Program-made: the position numbers and the translations under genes | Part shown: one piece after another, positions 23,259-32,622 of the stretch | Layout of the letters: every line of letters begins with the position of its first letter | How positions within the stretch are numbered: position 1 is the stretch's first letter | Notes under the pieces: model-generated | Seen by the model: only the letters and a program-made list of their open reading frames with translations | Told to the model about the DNA's origin: nothing | Databases searched by the model: none | Assembly (NCBI RefSeq): GCF_014635285.1 | Contig: NZ_BMCR01000003.1 | Span: 1 to 64,000, forward strand | Length of the DNA: 64,000 bases | Direction: 5' to 3' | Origin: Stappia taiwanensis | GTDB lineage: Bacteria > Pseudomonadota > Alphaproteobacteria > Rhizobiales > Stappiaceae

Positions 23259-24344
23259 TCAGTCCCTGAGGACCGCCATGCTGTCCGTGTCCCAGCCAAT
23301 CCACACCGGCGCTTCGCCGACGGACTGGCCGACATCGGTGTCCACATAGGCCTTGAGACGCGCTCCTTCCGCCTCCGCGACCTCCAGATCGACCGCCATG
23401 CGGCTGCCAAGGAAGGTCTTGCCGACCACCCGGGCCTGAAGGGCGTTCGGTGTGTCCGGGCGCTGGGCGTGAAAGCCGAGGCGTTCAAGACGGATCGAGG
23501 CGGTGATCGCGTCGCCGGTGCGGGGCGCGCCCGCCGGGGCATGGCCGCGCAGGGTCTGGCCGCACCAGTCCATCACCACCGCATCGCTGTCGACGCCGCG
23601 CACCTTGCCGGTCAAGAGGTTGGTCTCGCCGATGAACTCGGCGACGAAGCGGGTCGCCGGGTGGAAATAAAGCTCCTCCGGCGTGCCGTCCTGCTCGACC
23701 CGGCCATGGTTCATGACGATGATCCGGTCGGACATTGTCAGCGCTTCTTCCTGGTCGTGGGTGACGAAGAAGAAGGTTTTCGAGGTGCGCCGCTGGATCG
23801 ACTTCAGCTCCTGCTGCACCTGACCGCGCAGCTTGGCGTCGAGCGCCCCGAGCGGTTCGTCGAGCAGAAGCAGGGCCGGATCGGGCGCCAGCGCCCGCGC
23901 CAGCGCCACCCGCTGCCGCTGTCCGCCGGAAAGCTGCGCCGGATAGCGCTCGGCGAAGGGCTGCAGCTCCAGGAAGGACATGATCTCGTCCGCCCGCCGC
24001 TTGATCGATGCGCGGTCGAGCCCCTGCAATTCCAGACCGAAGCCGATGTTCTGGCGCACGGTCATATGCGGGAACAGAGCGTAGTCCTGGAACACCATGT
24101 TCACATGGCGCTTTTCCGGCGGCAGGCGCGTCACGTCCTCGCCGTCGAGCAGGATGCGGCCGCGATCCGGCTGCTGGAAGCCGCCGAGGATGCGCAGCGT
24201 CGTCGACTTGCCACAGCCCGACGGGCCGAGGAAGGTGACGAATTCGCCGCGGGCGATGTCGAGATCGAGGTTTTCCAGCGCGACGGCCGCACCGAAGCTT
24301 TTGGAAATGCCCTGAATGCGCACGAGAGGATCTTGAACGGTCAT
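23259..24344 (-). CDS. ABC transporter ATP-binding protein, PotA/FbpC type
   Basis: A 361-aa ATPase with Walker A GPSGCGKST, the Q-loop region (VFQDYALFPHMT), the signature LSGGQRQRVALARALA, Walker B LLLLDEPLGALD and the switch His in VTHDQEEA. A C-terminal TOBE-like domain (about residues 240-361) is present, typical of polyamine, opine and iron-type importers. It is the last gene of the minus-strand operon and overlaps the permease gene by 4 bp. It powers the PotBC-like permeases. The substrate is not defined by sequence; the opine-dehydrogenase-like neighbour hints at an opine or related amino compound. Confidence 0.93.
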   Translation of the reverse strand: MTVQDPLVRIQGISKSFGAAVALENLDLDIARGEFVTFLGPSGCGKSTTLRILGGFQQPDRGRILLDGEDVTRLPPEKRHVNMVFQDYALFPHMTVRQNIGFGLELQGLDRASIKRRADEIMSFLELQPFAERYPAQLSGGQRQRVALARALAPDPALLLLDEPLGALDAKLRGQVQQELKSIQRRTSKTFFFVTHDQEEALTMSDRIIVMNHGRVEQDGTPEELYFHPATRFVAEFIGETNLLTGKVRGVDSDAVVMDWCGQTLRGHAPAGAPRTGDAITASIRLERLGFHAQRPDTPNALQARVVGKTFLGSRMAVDLEVAEAEGARLKAYVDTDVGQSVGEAPVWIGWDTDSMAVLRD

Positions 24345-25132
24345 CCTTCGGTTTCCTTCTTCAGGCGGCGGGTGAACCGTTCGGCCCAGATCCCGACGAC
24401 CGCCGTCAGGATGAGCGCCACGGTCGCGATGGCGTTGATTTCAGGGGACATGCCGGAGCGCAGCTTGGCGAAGATCAGAACCGGCAAGGTCGGCTCATAG
24501 CCGCCCAGGAAGAAGGAGCGGACGAAATCGTCGAAGCTGAGCAGCAGGCAGAAGATCGAGGCACCGAGAATGGCGGGCACCAGATAGGGCAGGGTGATCC
24601 GCAGGAACGCGATCAGCGGATCGGCGCCAAGGTCGCGCGCTGCTTCGATCTGGCTCTTTGGCAAGGTCGACAGGCGCGCCATCACAACCAGCACCACGAA
24701 GGGCACGTTGTGGACCGCATGGGCCCAGACGATTGCCCCCATGCCCGGCTCGATGCCAAGGCCCCGCGCGTAGATGCGGAAGGCAATCGCGGAGATGATG
24801 CCCGGGACCAGCGCCGGCAACACCGTCAGGCCGAAGATCACCGCCCGGCCCCAGAAGCGCCGGCCTTCGAGAAGCACGGCGATCCAGGTGCCGACGACGA
24901 CGGAGATCGCCGTCGACAGTACGGCGATCACCACCGAATAGCCGAAGGTGGAGAGCACTTGCGCGTCGGCGAAGACGCCCGTGTACCATTCGAAGGTCCA
25001 GGAGCGGATCGGGAAGCCGATGAACTTGCTGTCCTTGAAGCTGACCAGAACCATGAGGATCAGCGGCACGAAGACATAAAGCACGAAGGCCCAGTAGACG
25101 CAGGAGAGAAGAACGCGGTTGCCCCGGTTCAT
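24341..25132 (-). CDS. ABC transporter permease, PotC type
   Basis: A 263-aa inner-membrane protein with six predicted segments. The true start is ATG 25132 (MNRGNRVLLSCVY), which overlaps the previous stop as ATGA; the open frame further upstream lies inside the other permease gene. The EAA loop reads EAARDLGADPLIAFLRITLP, which contacts the ATPase. It forms the transmembrane pore with the 25129-26118 permease. The family transports spermidine/putrescine, opines, iron or thiamine. Confidence 0.92.
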   Translation of the reverse strand: MNRGNRVLLSCVYWAFVLYVFVPLILMVLVSFKDSKFIGFPIRSWTFEWYTGVFADAQVLSTFGYSVVIAVLSTAISVVVGTWIAVLLEGRRFWGRAVIFGLTVLPALVPGIISAIAFRIYARGLGIEPGMGAIVWAHAVHNVPFVVLVVMARLSTLPKSQIEAARDLGADPLIAFLRITLPYLVPAILGASIFCLLLSFDDFVRSFFLGGYEPTLPVLIFAKLRSGMSPEINAIATVALILTAVVGIWAERFTRRLKKETEG

Positions 25133-26118
25133 TTCACGTCCCCCTTTCGCAAGGCGCTCATCAGCCGCTGGAACACAACGGTGACGATCAGCGCGGAGAC
25201 GAACATGATGGTGGCGAAGGCCGCGCCCGTCGGCCACTCGTCGCCGGCGACATGAAAGAAGCCGGCGATGGTCTCGGCAAACACCGTCGTGGACGGACCG
25301 CCGAGCAGGACCGGTGTGGCGTAAAAGCCCGTGGCGATCAGGAACACTAGCGTGCAGCCGGAGGAAATGCCCTCGATGGTCAGCGGCAGCGTGACCCGGC
25401 GAAAGCGGGTCCAGGCGCCGGCGCCGAGATCGGCGGCCGCCTCATTGTAGCTTTTCGGCAGCTTCTCCAGCGCCGAGTAAAGCGGCAGCAGCATGTAGAG
25501 CGCGGTCAGGTAGACGATGCCCATGCCCATGGAGAAGCTGGTGTACATGAAGGGAATCGGCCGGTCGATCAGTCCGATGCTGCGCAACAGAAGGTTCACC
25601 GCGCCGGTGTTGCCGAGCAGGATCATGATGGCGTAGGTGCGCACGATCTCGCCCACCCAGAACGGGATGAGCAACAGCAAGAGCATCAGCATCTGGTTCT
25701 TCCGGCTGACGTGCCGGGCCAGGTAATAGGCCACCGGATAGGTGAGGATCAGCGTGCAGAAGGTGAAGGTGGCGGCGAAGAACAGGGTGCGGAAGAACGG
25801 CATCCAGAAGATGCTGTCGCCGAAGAAACGGGCGTAATTGTCGAGCGTCAGATGCTGCTCGGTGCCAGCGGCGACCGGATAGGCGTCGGTGAAGCTGACG
25901 CCGACCATCTGGATCATCGGGCCGAGATGCTGGGTCAGCACCCAGAGAATGGGGAAGAGCGCGAGGATCAGAAACTGGCGGCGCGGCGAGGCGGCGACCA
26001 GTCCGGCGAAGGCGCGATAGGGCGACCAGTTGACGAGGCGCCCCCAGAAGGTGCGATCGGCCTGCCGCAACGTGCTCGCAGCGCGCTCGTTCCGCGCGGA
26101 TGCGGCGTCATAACTCAT
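25129..26118 (-). CDS. ABC transporter permease, PotB type
   Basis: A 329-aa permease with start ATG 26118, preceded by AAAGGGA. After a cytoplasmic N-terminus of about 45 residues, several membrane segments follow. The EAA loop reads EAAADLGAGAWTRFRRVTLP. A periplasmic stretch between the first two segments (VSFTDAYPVAAGTE) is typical for PotB-like proteins. It lies 80 bp downstream of the binding-protein gene in the same transcript and partners with the PotC-like subunit. Confidence 0.92.
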   Translation of the reverse strand: MSYDAASARNERAASTLRQADRTFWGRLVNWSPYRAFAGLVAASPRRQFLILALFPILWVLTQHLGPMIQMVGVSFTDAYPVAAGTEQHLTLDNYARFFGDSIFWMPFFRTLFFAATFTFCTLILTYPVAYYLARHVSRKNQMLMLLLLLIPFWVGEIVRTYAIMILLGNTGAVNLLLRSIGLIDRPIPFMYTSFSMGMGIVYLTALYMLLPLYSALEKLPKSYNEAAADLGAGAWTRFRRVTLPLTIEGISSGCTLVFLIATGFYATPVLLGGPSTTVFAETIAGFFHVAGDEWPTGAAFATIMFVSALIVTVVFQRLMSALRKGDVK

Positions 26119-26198
26119 GAGGGTCCCTTTCTCCTCAAGCGGACCGCCCACCCCCGAAAAGGGCCCGGGGGTGGGAATTGGAGCGATAAGCCGGAGGG

Positions 26199-27305
26199 TC
26201 AGGCGGCCTTGATGGCTTCGACGGCCGGGTCGATCAGGCCGTATTTCATCTTGTTGGCCTCGGCCCGGAAGAACTGCAGCGAGGCCAGCTCCTCATCGGT
26301 GAAGGACGTGGATTTCTTCTCCAGATCCGTCAGATGGTTGGAGGCGTCCTTGTAGGTGGAGATGTAGCCGGAGGCCTTGGTCATCGCCGCGCCGATTTCC
26401 GGCGACGACAGGATCGCGTCGAGGAAAATGTACGCATTGTCCGCATTCGGCGCGTTCTTGGCGATGTTGTAGGTGTAGACGAAGCCGTAGGAGCCTTCCT
26501 TCGGAATGGTCATGTCCAGCGGGAAGCCGTCATTGATCAGGGCGGCCGCCGGGCCGTTCCAGGAATGGCCGAGGACGATGTCCTGGTTGACGAACATCTG
26601 CTGGATTTCCGCGCCGCCATCGTAGTATTTGCGCACCAGCGGCTTGTGCTTGATGAGGAACTGCTTGGCTTCTTCCACGATCCGCGCTGCTTCCTCGGGC
26701 TTGTCGAGGTAGGCCACCATGTTTCCGTCATAGCCCATCTTGAGCATGATGATCGACATCATGTCCTGGATGATATAGGCGGTCTGGTTGGCGTATTTCT
26801 CCGAGAACAGCGTGTCCCAGGTGCGGGCTTCCTCCGCCGACACATAGTCGGTGTTGTAGGACAGCACCTCCATGCCGGACAGGATCGGCGCGCCCCACTT
26901 GTTGCCCTTGATCGTCGACCAGTCGCTTTCGGAGAAGGTGGGGTTGATGTTGCCCCAGTTCTTCAGCCGGCCGGTGTCGAGCGGCGCCAGCAGGTCGCTG
27001 TCGATGAACTGCAGGAAGCGGTGTCCGGCCACCGTCATGATGTCGACGGTCGGGTTCGGCTGTTCGGCCGCCAGAAGGTTGAACTGCTTGCCCTGGTCGT
27101 CGACGAGCCGGACGTTGACCTTGATGCCGGTGTCGGCCTCGAACTGCTTCTTGAAGCTCTCCGGCACGAAGTTGTTGTAGGTCCAGATGTTGACCTCGCC
27201 GCCCGAGGCATGGGCGCGGCGCAGATAGGCCGGGCTGGCGAGCGCCACCGAGCCGATCGCGGCGGCTTTGAGCAGGTGACGGCGGTTGAGCGAGAGTTTG
27301 GTCAT
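26199..27305 (-). CDS. Periplasmic binding protein, PotD/opine type, with Tat-like signal
   Basis: A 368-aa protein from ATG 27305. The N-terminus SLNRRHLLKAAAIG carries a twin-arginine-type signal, with cleavage near AHA-S. The mature protein begins GEVNIWTYNNFVPESFKKQF, the opening strand of PotD-type (SBP_bac_8 family) proteins, and has WGAPILSGMEVLSYNTDYV in the hinge region. It delivers a substrate to the PotBC-like permease encoded just downstream. Specificity is not deducible. It follows the opine-dehydrogenase-like gene by 50 bp, in the same transcription direction. Confidence 0.9.
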   Translation of the reverse strand: MTKLSLNRRHLLKAAAIGSVALASPAYLRRAHASGGEVNIWTYNNFVPESFKKQFEADTGIKVNVRLVDDQGKQFNLLAAEQPNPTVDIMTVAGHRFLQFIDSDLLAPLDTGRLKNWGNINPTFSESDWSTIKGNKWGAPILSGMEVLSYNTDYVSAEEARTWDTLFSEKYANQTAYIIQDMMSIIMLKMGYDGNMVAYLDKPEEAARIVEEAKQFLIKHKPLVRKYYDGGAEIQQMFVNQDIVLGHSWNGPAAALINDGFPLDMTIPKEGSYGFVYTYNIAKNAPNADNAYIFLDAILSSPEIGAAMTKASGYISTYKDASNHLTDLEKKSTSFTDEELASLQFFRAEANKMKYGLIDPAVEAIKAA

Positions 27306-27355
27306 GTCGGTTTTTCCTTCTGAACGGTTCTTGTGATTGGCCCTTGCCATCGGGG

Positions 27356-28480
27356 TCAGCACGCCTCTTGCACGGGCGTCGTGTCGAGCCGGCCGGTCTG
27401 CGCGGCCTGCCGGAGCTCTTCCAGGCTGAACCGCGTGAGATCGAGCGCGGTCAGCAATTCGTTTTCGGCGGTAAAGTCGCGGCCATACATGGCCGAGAAG
27501 ATGCGGATGCCGGCTTCATGCAGCGTTGCCGGACGGCCGACCAGCGCACCGAGCGCCACGGTCAGGGCCAGCCCGTAGGGCACGTCCTCGGTGACGTAGC
27601 GGCTGTCGGCGGTTGCCGGGCCGGTGCCGCCGTTGCCTTCGGTGTGCATCTGCTGGTTCATCTCGGAGATCGAGGCCACCGGCACATGGAAGGACAGGTG
27701 GAAGTGCTCGAAGATGGTGCGCACTTCGAGGCCGAGCGCCTCGGCGATCGCCAGCCGCTCCGTGTCCAGCGCCTCCAAGAGGCGGCCGACATTGGGCGTC
27801 ACGTTCTGGCCCTGGCTCCAGGTTTCGCCGCGCTCCATGCGGGTCATGTTGCCAAGGGCGATGCCCATGTGGTTCTGCGGATTGAGGTTCGACAGCGAGA
27901 TCGCCAGAAGCCCGTCGCGGGCCTGGAAGCGGTCGCCGAACAGGCGCCGGCAGACGGCCTGCGCCTCCTCCGACCGGCTGGCCGGGACCGTGCACAAGTC
28001 GATCAGCTTGCGCACGGTGTTGACCGTGACCTCGGTGCCCGACTTGCGCCGGCCGGTGACGGCGGTGGTGCCCCAGGCGGTGACTGGCGCGTCGATGCCC
28101 CGTTCGGCGAGCAGCCGCATCAGATAGAGCGCCCCCATCGAGGCGTGCGAGGAAATGATAATGTGCTGGCCGGCGCGGATATGCGGGGCAAGCGCGTCCA
28201 TCACCGCCTTGTGGCCGTAGCCCGGCACGGCGATGACAAGAACGTCGTTGCCGGCCGCCAACTCGGCCGCGCTCGCGGCAAGGCGCGGGGAGAAGGTGGT
28301 CTCCAGCGCACCGGTCGCCACCAGCGGGTCTCCATTGGCGAGCGCGGCGGTGCCCTGACCCGAGGGCGACCAGAGCATCGGCTCATGGCCCCGGTCATGC
28401 AACAGCGCGGCGGTGGCGAAGGCGATGGAGCCGGCGCCGGCGATCCCGACTCTGGACGGTGCCGCGTCCTCACTCGTCAT
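27356..28480 (-). CDS. NAD/NADP octopine/nopaline dehydrogenase-family protein
   Basis: A 374-aa protein, ATG 28480 with GGGAGGA upstream. A Rossmann motif GIAGAGSIAFATAALL is at residues 12-27, followed by DVLVIAVPGYGHKAVM and IIISSHASMGALYL, the layout of octopine/nopaline and 2-dehydropantoate-type dehydrogenases. The C-terminal half has SNLNPQNHMGIALGN, the conserved Asn/His region of the opine DH domain. It would reversibly join or cleave an amino acid and an alpha-keto acid. With the transporter genes downstream, opine uptake and breakdown is a reasonable guess. Staphylopine-type metallophore synthesis is less likely because no nicotianamine-synthase-like gene is present. Confidence 0.82.
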   Translation of the reverse strand: MTSEDAAPSRVGIAGAGSIAFATAALLHDRGHEPMLWSPSGQGTAALANGDPLVATGALETTFSPRLAASAAELAAGNDVLVIAVPGYGHKAVMDALAPHIRAGQHIIISSHASMGALYLMRLLAERGIDAPVTAWGTTAVTGRRKSGTEVTVNTVRKLIDLCTVPASRSEEAQAVCRRLFGDRFQARDGLLAISLSNLNPQNHMGIALGNMTRMERGETWSQGQNVTPNVGRLLEALDTERLAIAEALGLEVRTIFEHFHLSFHVPVASISEMNQQMHTEGNGGTGPATADSRYVTEDVPYGLALTVALGALVGRPATLHEAGIRIFSAMYGRDFTAENELLTALDLTRFSLEELRQAAQTGRLDTTPVQEAC

Positions 28481-28611
28481 GAAATGTTCCTCCCGCTTGG
28501 TCGTTCCGTATCCGTCCGGATGTGTCTCAGATGAGGCCCGTTTGTACTTCGCCCGGGCGATTCCGCGGCATAATGACGCCTTTGAAGACGCGATAGAAGC
28601 CTTGGAAGCCG

Positions 28612-28645
28612 TGATTGGCGCGGGAAACGCCCGCATCACCAATCA
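28612..28645. other. Imperfect hairpin in the 226-bp gap of the catabolic operon
   Basis: TGATTGG (28612-28618) pairs with CCAATCA (28639-28645), enclosing an inner GCGGG/CCCGC stem. It lies in the only large gap (28481-28706) of the minus-strand operon, between the CMD gene and the opine-dehydrogenase-like gene. It may attenuate or terminate the upstream half, with a separate promoter for dehydrogenase and transporter. No other feature was seen in this gap. Confidence 0.35.
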
Positions 28646-28706
28646 GGGGTTTTACGTATGCCTCAATGCGTGATGCGCCTGTTGACAGATCGGCCGCCGG
28701 CATGGG

Positions 28707-29294
28707 TTACGCCTTCGCCGTCTTGGCGACCGGGTCGCCGAGAACATGCATCAGGCGGTTGGCCCAGCCGAACAGCGCCGAGGACAGGATCAGGTCGAGG
28801 ATCTCTTCCTCCGACAGGCCGGCCTCGCGCAGCTTGGACATATCCTCGGCACCTGCCTCCGGCGGCGCCTTGGCCAGCTTGACGGCGAAGTCGAAGATGG
28901 CGCGGTCGCGCGGCGACAATCGGGCATTGGGGCCGTTGAGGAAGAGCTGGTCGGTGACCTCGGTGCTCTTTTCCAGCTTGGCATGGCGGTCGGCATGGAC
29001 GGCAGCGCAGTAGATGCAGCGGTTGACCATGGAGGCGGCGAGGGCGCCGACCTCGCGTTCGGCCCGCGACATGCCGCCCGGATCGTACATGATCGCATTG
29101 AACAGCGGCGAGCGGACCTTCAGCGATTCCACGTCATGGGCAAGGGTCAGCACATAGGCTGAGACCTTGGTGTTTGACGGGGTGACCTTGAGCGCGTCGA
29201 GCTGCTCGGCGCTCGCCTCCTCCAGCTTGACCGGGGTAACGCGCGGCTGCCAGTCCGGAACGGTGCGGGTGAACTTGTGGACGATGCGCGTCAT
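28707..29294 (-). CDS. AhpD-like carboxymuconolactone decarboxylase-family protein (with CxxC)
   Basis: A 195-aa protein from ATG 29294. The AhpD core motif is intact: REVGALAASMVNRCIYCAAVH, i.e. Glu, CxxC and His in the spacing of alkylhydroperoxidase-like enzymes. The preceding segment (SPLFNAIMYDPGGMS) is typical of the peroxidase-related CMD subfamily. It could reduce peroxides formed by the flavin enzyme encoded two genes away. It overlaps the companion CMD gene by 4 bp. It resembles what is annotated as the Avi_7169-type family in rhizobia (from memory, not searched). Confidence 0.82.
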   Translation of the reverse strand: MTRIVHKFTRTVPDWQPRVTPVKLEEASAEQLDALKVTPSNTKVSAYVLTLAHDVESLKVRSPLFNAIMYDPGGMSRAEREVGALAASMVNRCIYCAAVHADRHAKLEKSTEVTDQLFLNGPNARLSPRDRAIFDFAVKLAKAPPEAGAEDMSKLREAGLSEEEILDLILSSALFGWANRLMHVLGDPVAKTAKA

Positions 29295-29773
29295 GCCGCG
29301 TCTCCCTGCATCAGGCGCAGACCGGCGATCAGCCGGATTTGATAGGCGAGAAAGGCGTTGAGCTCGCACAGGCGGACGATGTCGGCATCGGAAACGCCGG
29401 CGGTCTGAAGCGCGGCGATATCCTCGGCGGCAACCTCGGCGGTGCGGGCCGCGACCTTGTCGAAGAACCCGACGACGACGGCAAGGCCCTCGGCGCTGCC
29501 GTCCGTTCCGGTGTCGGCGAGCCCGGCGAAAGTCCCGGCCCGTGCGAGATAACGCTCGGCCAGGCCATCATCGCCGTTGAGCCGGGCCACCCGCGCGGCA
29601 AGCGCGGCGCGCAGCTCATGCGGGAAGGCACCGGTGTCCTCCGGGGCGAGGACGGCCTCCTCCGCCGCCTGGGTCATCTCCATGATGTTGGCGCGGGTCG
29701 CGGTGGCCGCGCCGGTGGCGGTCTCAGCGGCAATGCCGGCGACGCTCAGCGCCGTCGTCTCGAAAATGCTCAT
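29291..29773 (-). CDS. CMD-domain protein lacking the CxxC motif, partner of the AhpD-like protein
   Basis: A 160-aa, all-helical, Ala-rich protein. It has the general CMD layout: PHELRAALAARVARLNGDDGLAERY in the middle and LCELNAFLAYQIRLIAGLRLM at the end. The redox CxxC-H motif is missing; only one Cys (LCELNA) is seen. ATGA overlaps couple it to the flavin monooxygenase before it and the AhpD-like gene after it. A heteromeric role with the CxxC protein is likely. It matches the Avi_7170-type CMD family as I remember it. Confidence 0.72.
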   Translation of the reverse strand: MSIFETTALSVAGIAAETATGAATATRANIMEMTQAAEEAVLAPEDTGAFPHELRAALAARVARLNGDDGLAERYLARAGTFAGLADTGTDGSAEGLAVVVGFFDKVAARTAEVAAEDIAALQTAGVSDADIVRLCELNAFLAYQIRLIAGLRLMQGDAA

Positions 29774-31230
29774 GCAACCTGTCCTTCAGTCGCGGTCTCA
29801 TGCAGCTCGCTCGGCTGCCATTCATCGCCCTTCAGCTCGGGGGTGTCGTAGTCGAGCATCGCCTGCCAATGGGCATTGACGTCCTCGGCATAAAGGGTGG
29901 CGGCCATCGCCCGGGCGAGCCAGGCGGCACCTTCCGAGACGCCGGGAATGTCGCCGCTGACCTTGCCCAGGCTCGCCGAGGAGCCGTAGTTGAAGCAGTA
30001 GACATTGCCGAGCCAAGGGGCTGTGCCCGGCTGTTTCTCGCGGAAGGTGAAATCCGGGTTGAGATAGGGGAAACGGCCGAGGTCGGCGGATTCCTCACCC
30101 TCCGGCGGGGTGTAGACATCCTCCCACAGCAGGATGTCGCTTGCTGCCGCGCCAAACTCGCGCCGCGACAGCGGATCGACGGTGAAGCCGGTGCCCAGGA
30201 TCAGGAAATCCGCCTCGTAGGAGGTGCCATCGGTGAAGTCGATCCGCACCGCGCCGTTCACCTCGCGGGTGGCGGCCACCCCCTTGCCGAAGTGGAAATA
30301 GGCATTGGGATGGCGGCTGACCCGCTTGGTCGAGCCATGCGGCGGCGGGGTCTGGGTCTTGAACGAATACTGCATGAAGCGCCAGCGCCATTCGTCCGGC
30401 AACTCGCCGAACCCGGCGGTGAAGCCGAAGCTGCCGATGCCCATCATCTTGTTGATGGTCGGCATCTGCTTGCGGCGGATGAGGTGACGCACCTCCGCCG
30501 CGCCGTGTTCCAGGGCTTCGGCGGCATTGTCCACGGCCGAGGCGCCGACGCCGACGACGGCGACCCGCTTGCCCTTGAGGGCGGCAAAGTCGATGGCATC
30601 GGCGCTATGGGCCCAGAGCCGGCGCGGCAGGTCGCGGACGAAGCCGGGAATGTTGGGCTCGCCCGTGCCGTCGCGGCCGGTGGCGAAAACGAGTTTGCGG
30701 GTGAGGATCGAGGCTTCCTCAGCCCCCGATAGGTGCAGGCGCAGCAGCTCGCCTTCCGGCTCGACCCGGTCCACCGAGACGCCGTTCTCGACCGGAATGT
30801 CGAGCGCCTTGCGGTACCAGCGCAGGTAATCCATCCACATCGGGCGGGGGATCTTGTCCATCTCGCGCCAGGCATCGGTGCCGAACTGCGCCCGGTACCA
30901 GGCCTGGAAGGTCAGCGCGCCATGACCGAAGGCCGGGCCGGTCAGCTCCTTCGGCGAGCGCAGCGTTTCCATCCGGGCGTAGTTGAGCCAGGGGCCTTCG
31001 AAGCCGGCGGGGCTGCGGTCGAGCACCCGGATGTTGCGGACGCCGCCGGTCATCAGGCCGAGCCAGGCGACCATGCCGCACATGCCGCCGCCGATGATCA
31101 CGACATCGCTCACCCCGTCCTTGCGCGGGATCCAGTCCTTGCCGGGGTAGCAGAGAAACTCAAGGTCCTCCCGCAGGCGTGCCTCAAGTGCGGAAAGGCC
31201 AAGGCCGTCGATCGGAGATGCATTGCTCAT
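29770..31230 (-). CDS. FAD/NAD(P)-dependent monooxygenase-like flavoprotein (FMO-type)
   Basis: A 486-aa protein with a FAD motif VVIIGGGMCGMVAWLGL at about residues 43-59 and an NADPH motif VAVVGVGASAVDNAAEAL near the middle. It also has LVFATGRDGTG and LILGTGF, as in N-hydroxylating and Baeyer-Villiger monooxygenases. No substrate signature is clear. It is expressed with two CMD proteins and the class V aminotransferase-like enzyme, so an oxygenation step in breakdown of an N- or S-containing compound is plausible. It is not a close copy of the lysine N-hydroxylase at 13247, which has a different N-terminal signature. Confidence 0.83.
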   Translation of the reverse strand: MSNASPIDGLGLSALEARLREDLEFLCYPGKDWIPRKDGVSDVVIIGGGMCGMVAWLGLMTGGVRNIRVLDRSPAGFEGPWLNYARMETLRSPKELTGPAFGHGALTFQAWYRAQFGTDAWREMDKIPRPMWMDYLRWYRKALDIPVENGVSVDRVEPEGELLRLHLSGAEEASILTRKLVFATGRDGTGEPNIPGFVRDLPRRLWAHSADAIDFAALKGKRVAVVGVGASAVDNAAEALEHGAAEVRHLIRRKQMPTINKMMGIGSFGFTAGFGELPDEWRWRFMQYSFKTQTPPPHGSTKRVSRHPNAYFHFGKGVAATREVNGAVRIDFTDGTSYEADFLILGTGFTVDPLSRREFGAAASDILLWEDVYTPPEGEESADLGRFPYLNPDFTFREKQPGTAPWLGNVYCFNYGSSASLGKVSGDIPGVSEGAAWLARAMAATLYAEDVNAHWQAMLDYDTPELKGDEWQPSELHETATEGQVA

Positions 31231-31269
31231 GGGCTGGGGACTCGCTCTTGCGATGGGATGGGGATCATG

Positions 31270-32622
31270 TCAGCCGCGCATCGGTGTCCAGCAGGGGTGG
31301 AGATCGTCGATGCGGTAGACATGGCTGTGATGGTGATCGGAGCCTGAGGCCGGCGCCTCGCGCAAATGCGGATGGTCGGGCGGCAACTCCGGATGCGCAT
31401 GCGGCCGGGTCAGCGGATCATGGGCCGGCCAGACGCGGCTGGCCGCCAGTGCCACCAGCGCGGCGAGGCCGCACAGGATCAGAAGCGTGGTCTCAAGGGC
31501 GATCCGGCTGGCCAGCCATCCGGCCAGCGGATAGGCCAGCAGCCAGCCGGCGTGGCTGAGGGAAAACTGCGCGGCGAAGACTGAGGCCCGGTCCTCCCGG
31601 TTCGACGAACGGGTGATCACCAGCCCGCCGGGCGTCAGCACCAGCGACGACAGCAGGCCGAATCCCGCCCAGACTGCGAAGGGAAGGGCGGCGAAGGGAA
31701 GCGCGGCGGCGACCGGTGGCGACAGCGCGAATCCGGCGCCAAGCGCGGCGAAGCCGAAGACGCCCATCAGCATGCTCGAGCGCTCGGACCGGCGTTCGAC
31801 CAGACGCGGCACGAGCAGGGCGCCAAGCGCTGCGCCGCCGCCATAACACGCCATCAGCAGCGGATAGAGGGTTTCCGCATCGCCAAAACGGCGGCCGGCG
31901 TAGACCACCGTGTTCACCAGAACCCAGGCCATGGCGAGCGACAGGGCAAGGTTCAGCAGAAAGAGACCGCGCAGCCGCGGGGTGCGGCGGTAGATCCGGA
32001 GACCCTTCGCGGCGCGCGCCAGAAAGCGGACACCGGGAGCGGCGGCGGCGGTTGCCGGAAAGGCGGTGGTCAGCAGGAAGGCGACCGAGCCGGCAAAGGC
32101 AAGGGCGGCGAAGAGAAACAGGGTCTCCGGCGCCACCAGCCGCAGCACCAGTGCGGCGATGACCGGGCTCAGCACCGCCTCCAGCGTATAGGCGATGCGC
32201 GACCAGGCAAGCGCCCGGGTATAGGTCTCTTCATCCGGCAGCACGTCCGGAATGACCGACTGGAACAGCGGGGTGAAGCCGGCGGCCAGCACGAAAAAGG
32301 CGAAGGCAAGCCCGGCGATCTGCCAGGTCTCGGTGACAAACAGCATCGGCAGCAGAAGCAGCATCCGGCCCGCGTCGAGCCCGACCATCACCTGCTTGCG
32401 ATTTCGCCCGGCGAACAGGCCCTCGGCCAGCGGGGCGAGCCCGACATAGGCGACCATCTTCAAGGCCAGCAGCATTCCCAGAACGCGCCCGCCCGCCGCA
32501 TCGCCGCCGATTCGATAGGCGGCGAGGGAGAGCGCGACCGTCAGCAGCCCGACCCCGAGCAGAGAGCAAATCTGCGCGGCGAACAATGTCCGGAAGGCGG
32601 GGTGCGACAGGGGACTTTTCAA
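31270..32622 (-). CDS. MFS transporter with His-rich C-terminus
   Basis: A 450-aa, 12-TM protein (MFS_3/enterobactin-exporter-like pattern). The likely start is TTG 32622, which overlaps the upstream stop (TTGA) and is followed directly by a short polar stretch and the first membrane segment (HPAFRTLFAAQICSLLG). The open frame extends to 32691 with no domain content. The C-terminal tail is His-rich (HAHPELPPDHPHLREAP, then HHHSH), which could bind a metal. In the middle of the catabolic operon it may export or import a substrate or by-product. The exact start is uncertain. Confidence 0.75.
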   Translation of the reverse strand: MKSPLSHPAFRTLFAAQICSLLGVGLLTVALSLAAYRIGGDAAGGRVLGMLLALKMVAYVGLAPLAEGLFAGRNRKQVMVGLDAGRMLLLLPMLFVTETWQIAGLAFAFFVLAAGFTPLFQSVIPDVLPDEETYTRALAWSRIAYTLEAVLSPVIAALVLRLVAPETLFLFAALAFAGSVAFLLTTAFPATAAAAPGVRFLARAAKGLRIYRRTPRLRGLFLLNLALSLAMAWVLVNTVVYAGRRFGDAETLYPLLMACYGGGAALGALLVPRLVERRSERSSMLMGVFGFAALGAGFALSPPVAAALPFAALPFAVWAGFGLLSSLVLTPGGLVITRSSNREDRASVFAAQFSLSHAGWLLAYPLAGWLASRIALETTLLILCGLAALVALAASRVWPAHDPLTRPHAHPELPPDHPHLREAPASGSDHHHSHVYRIDDLHPCWTPMRG

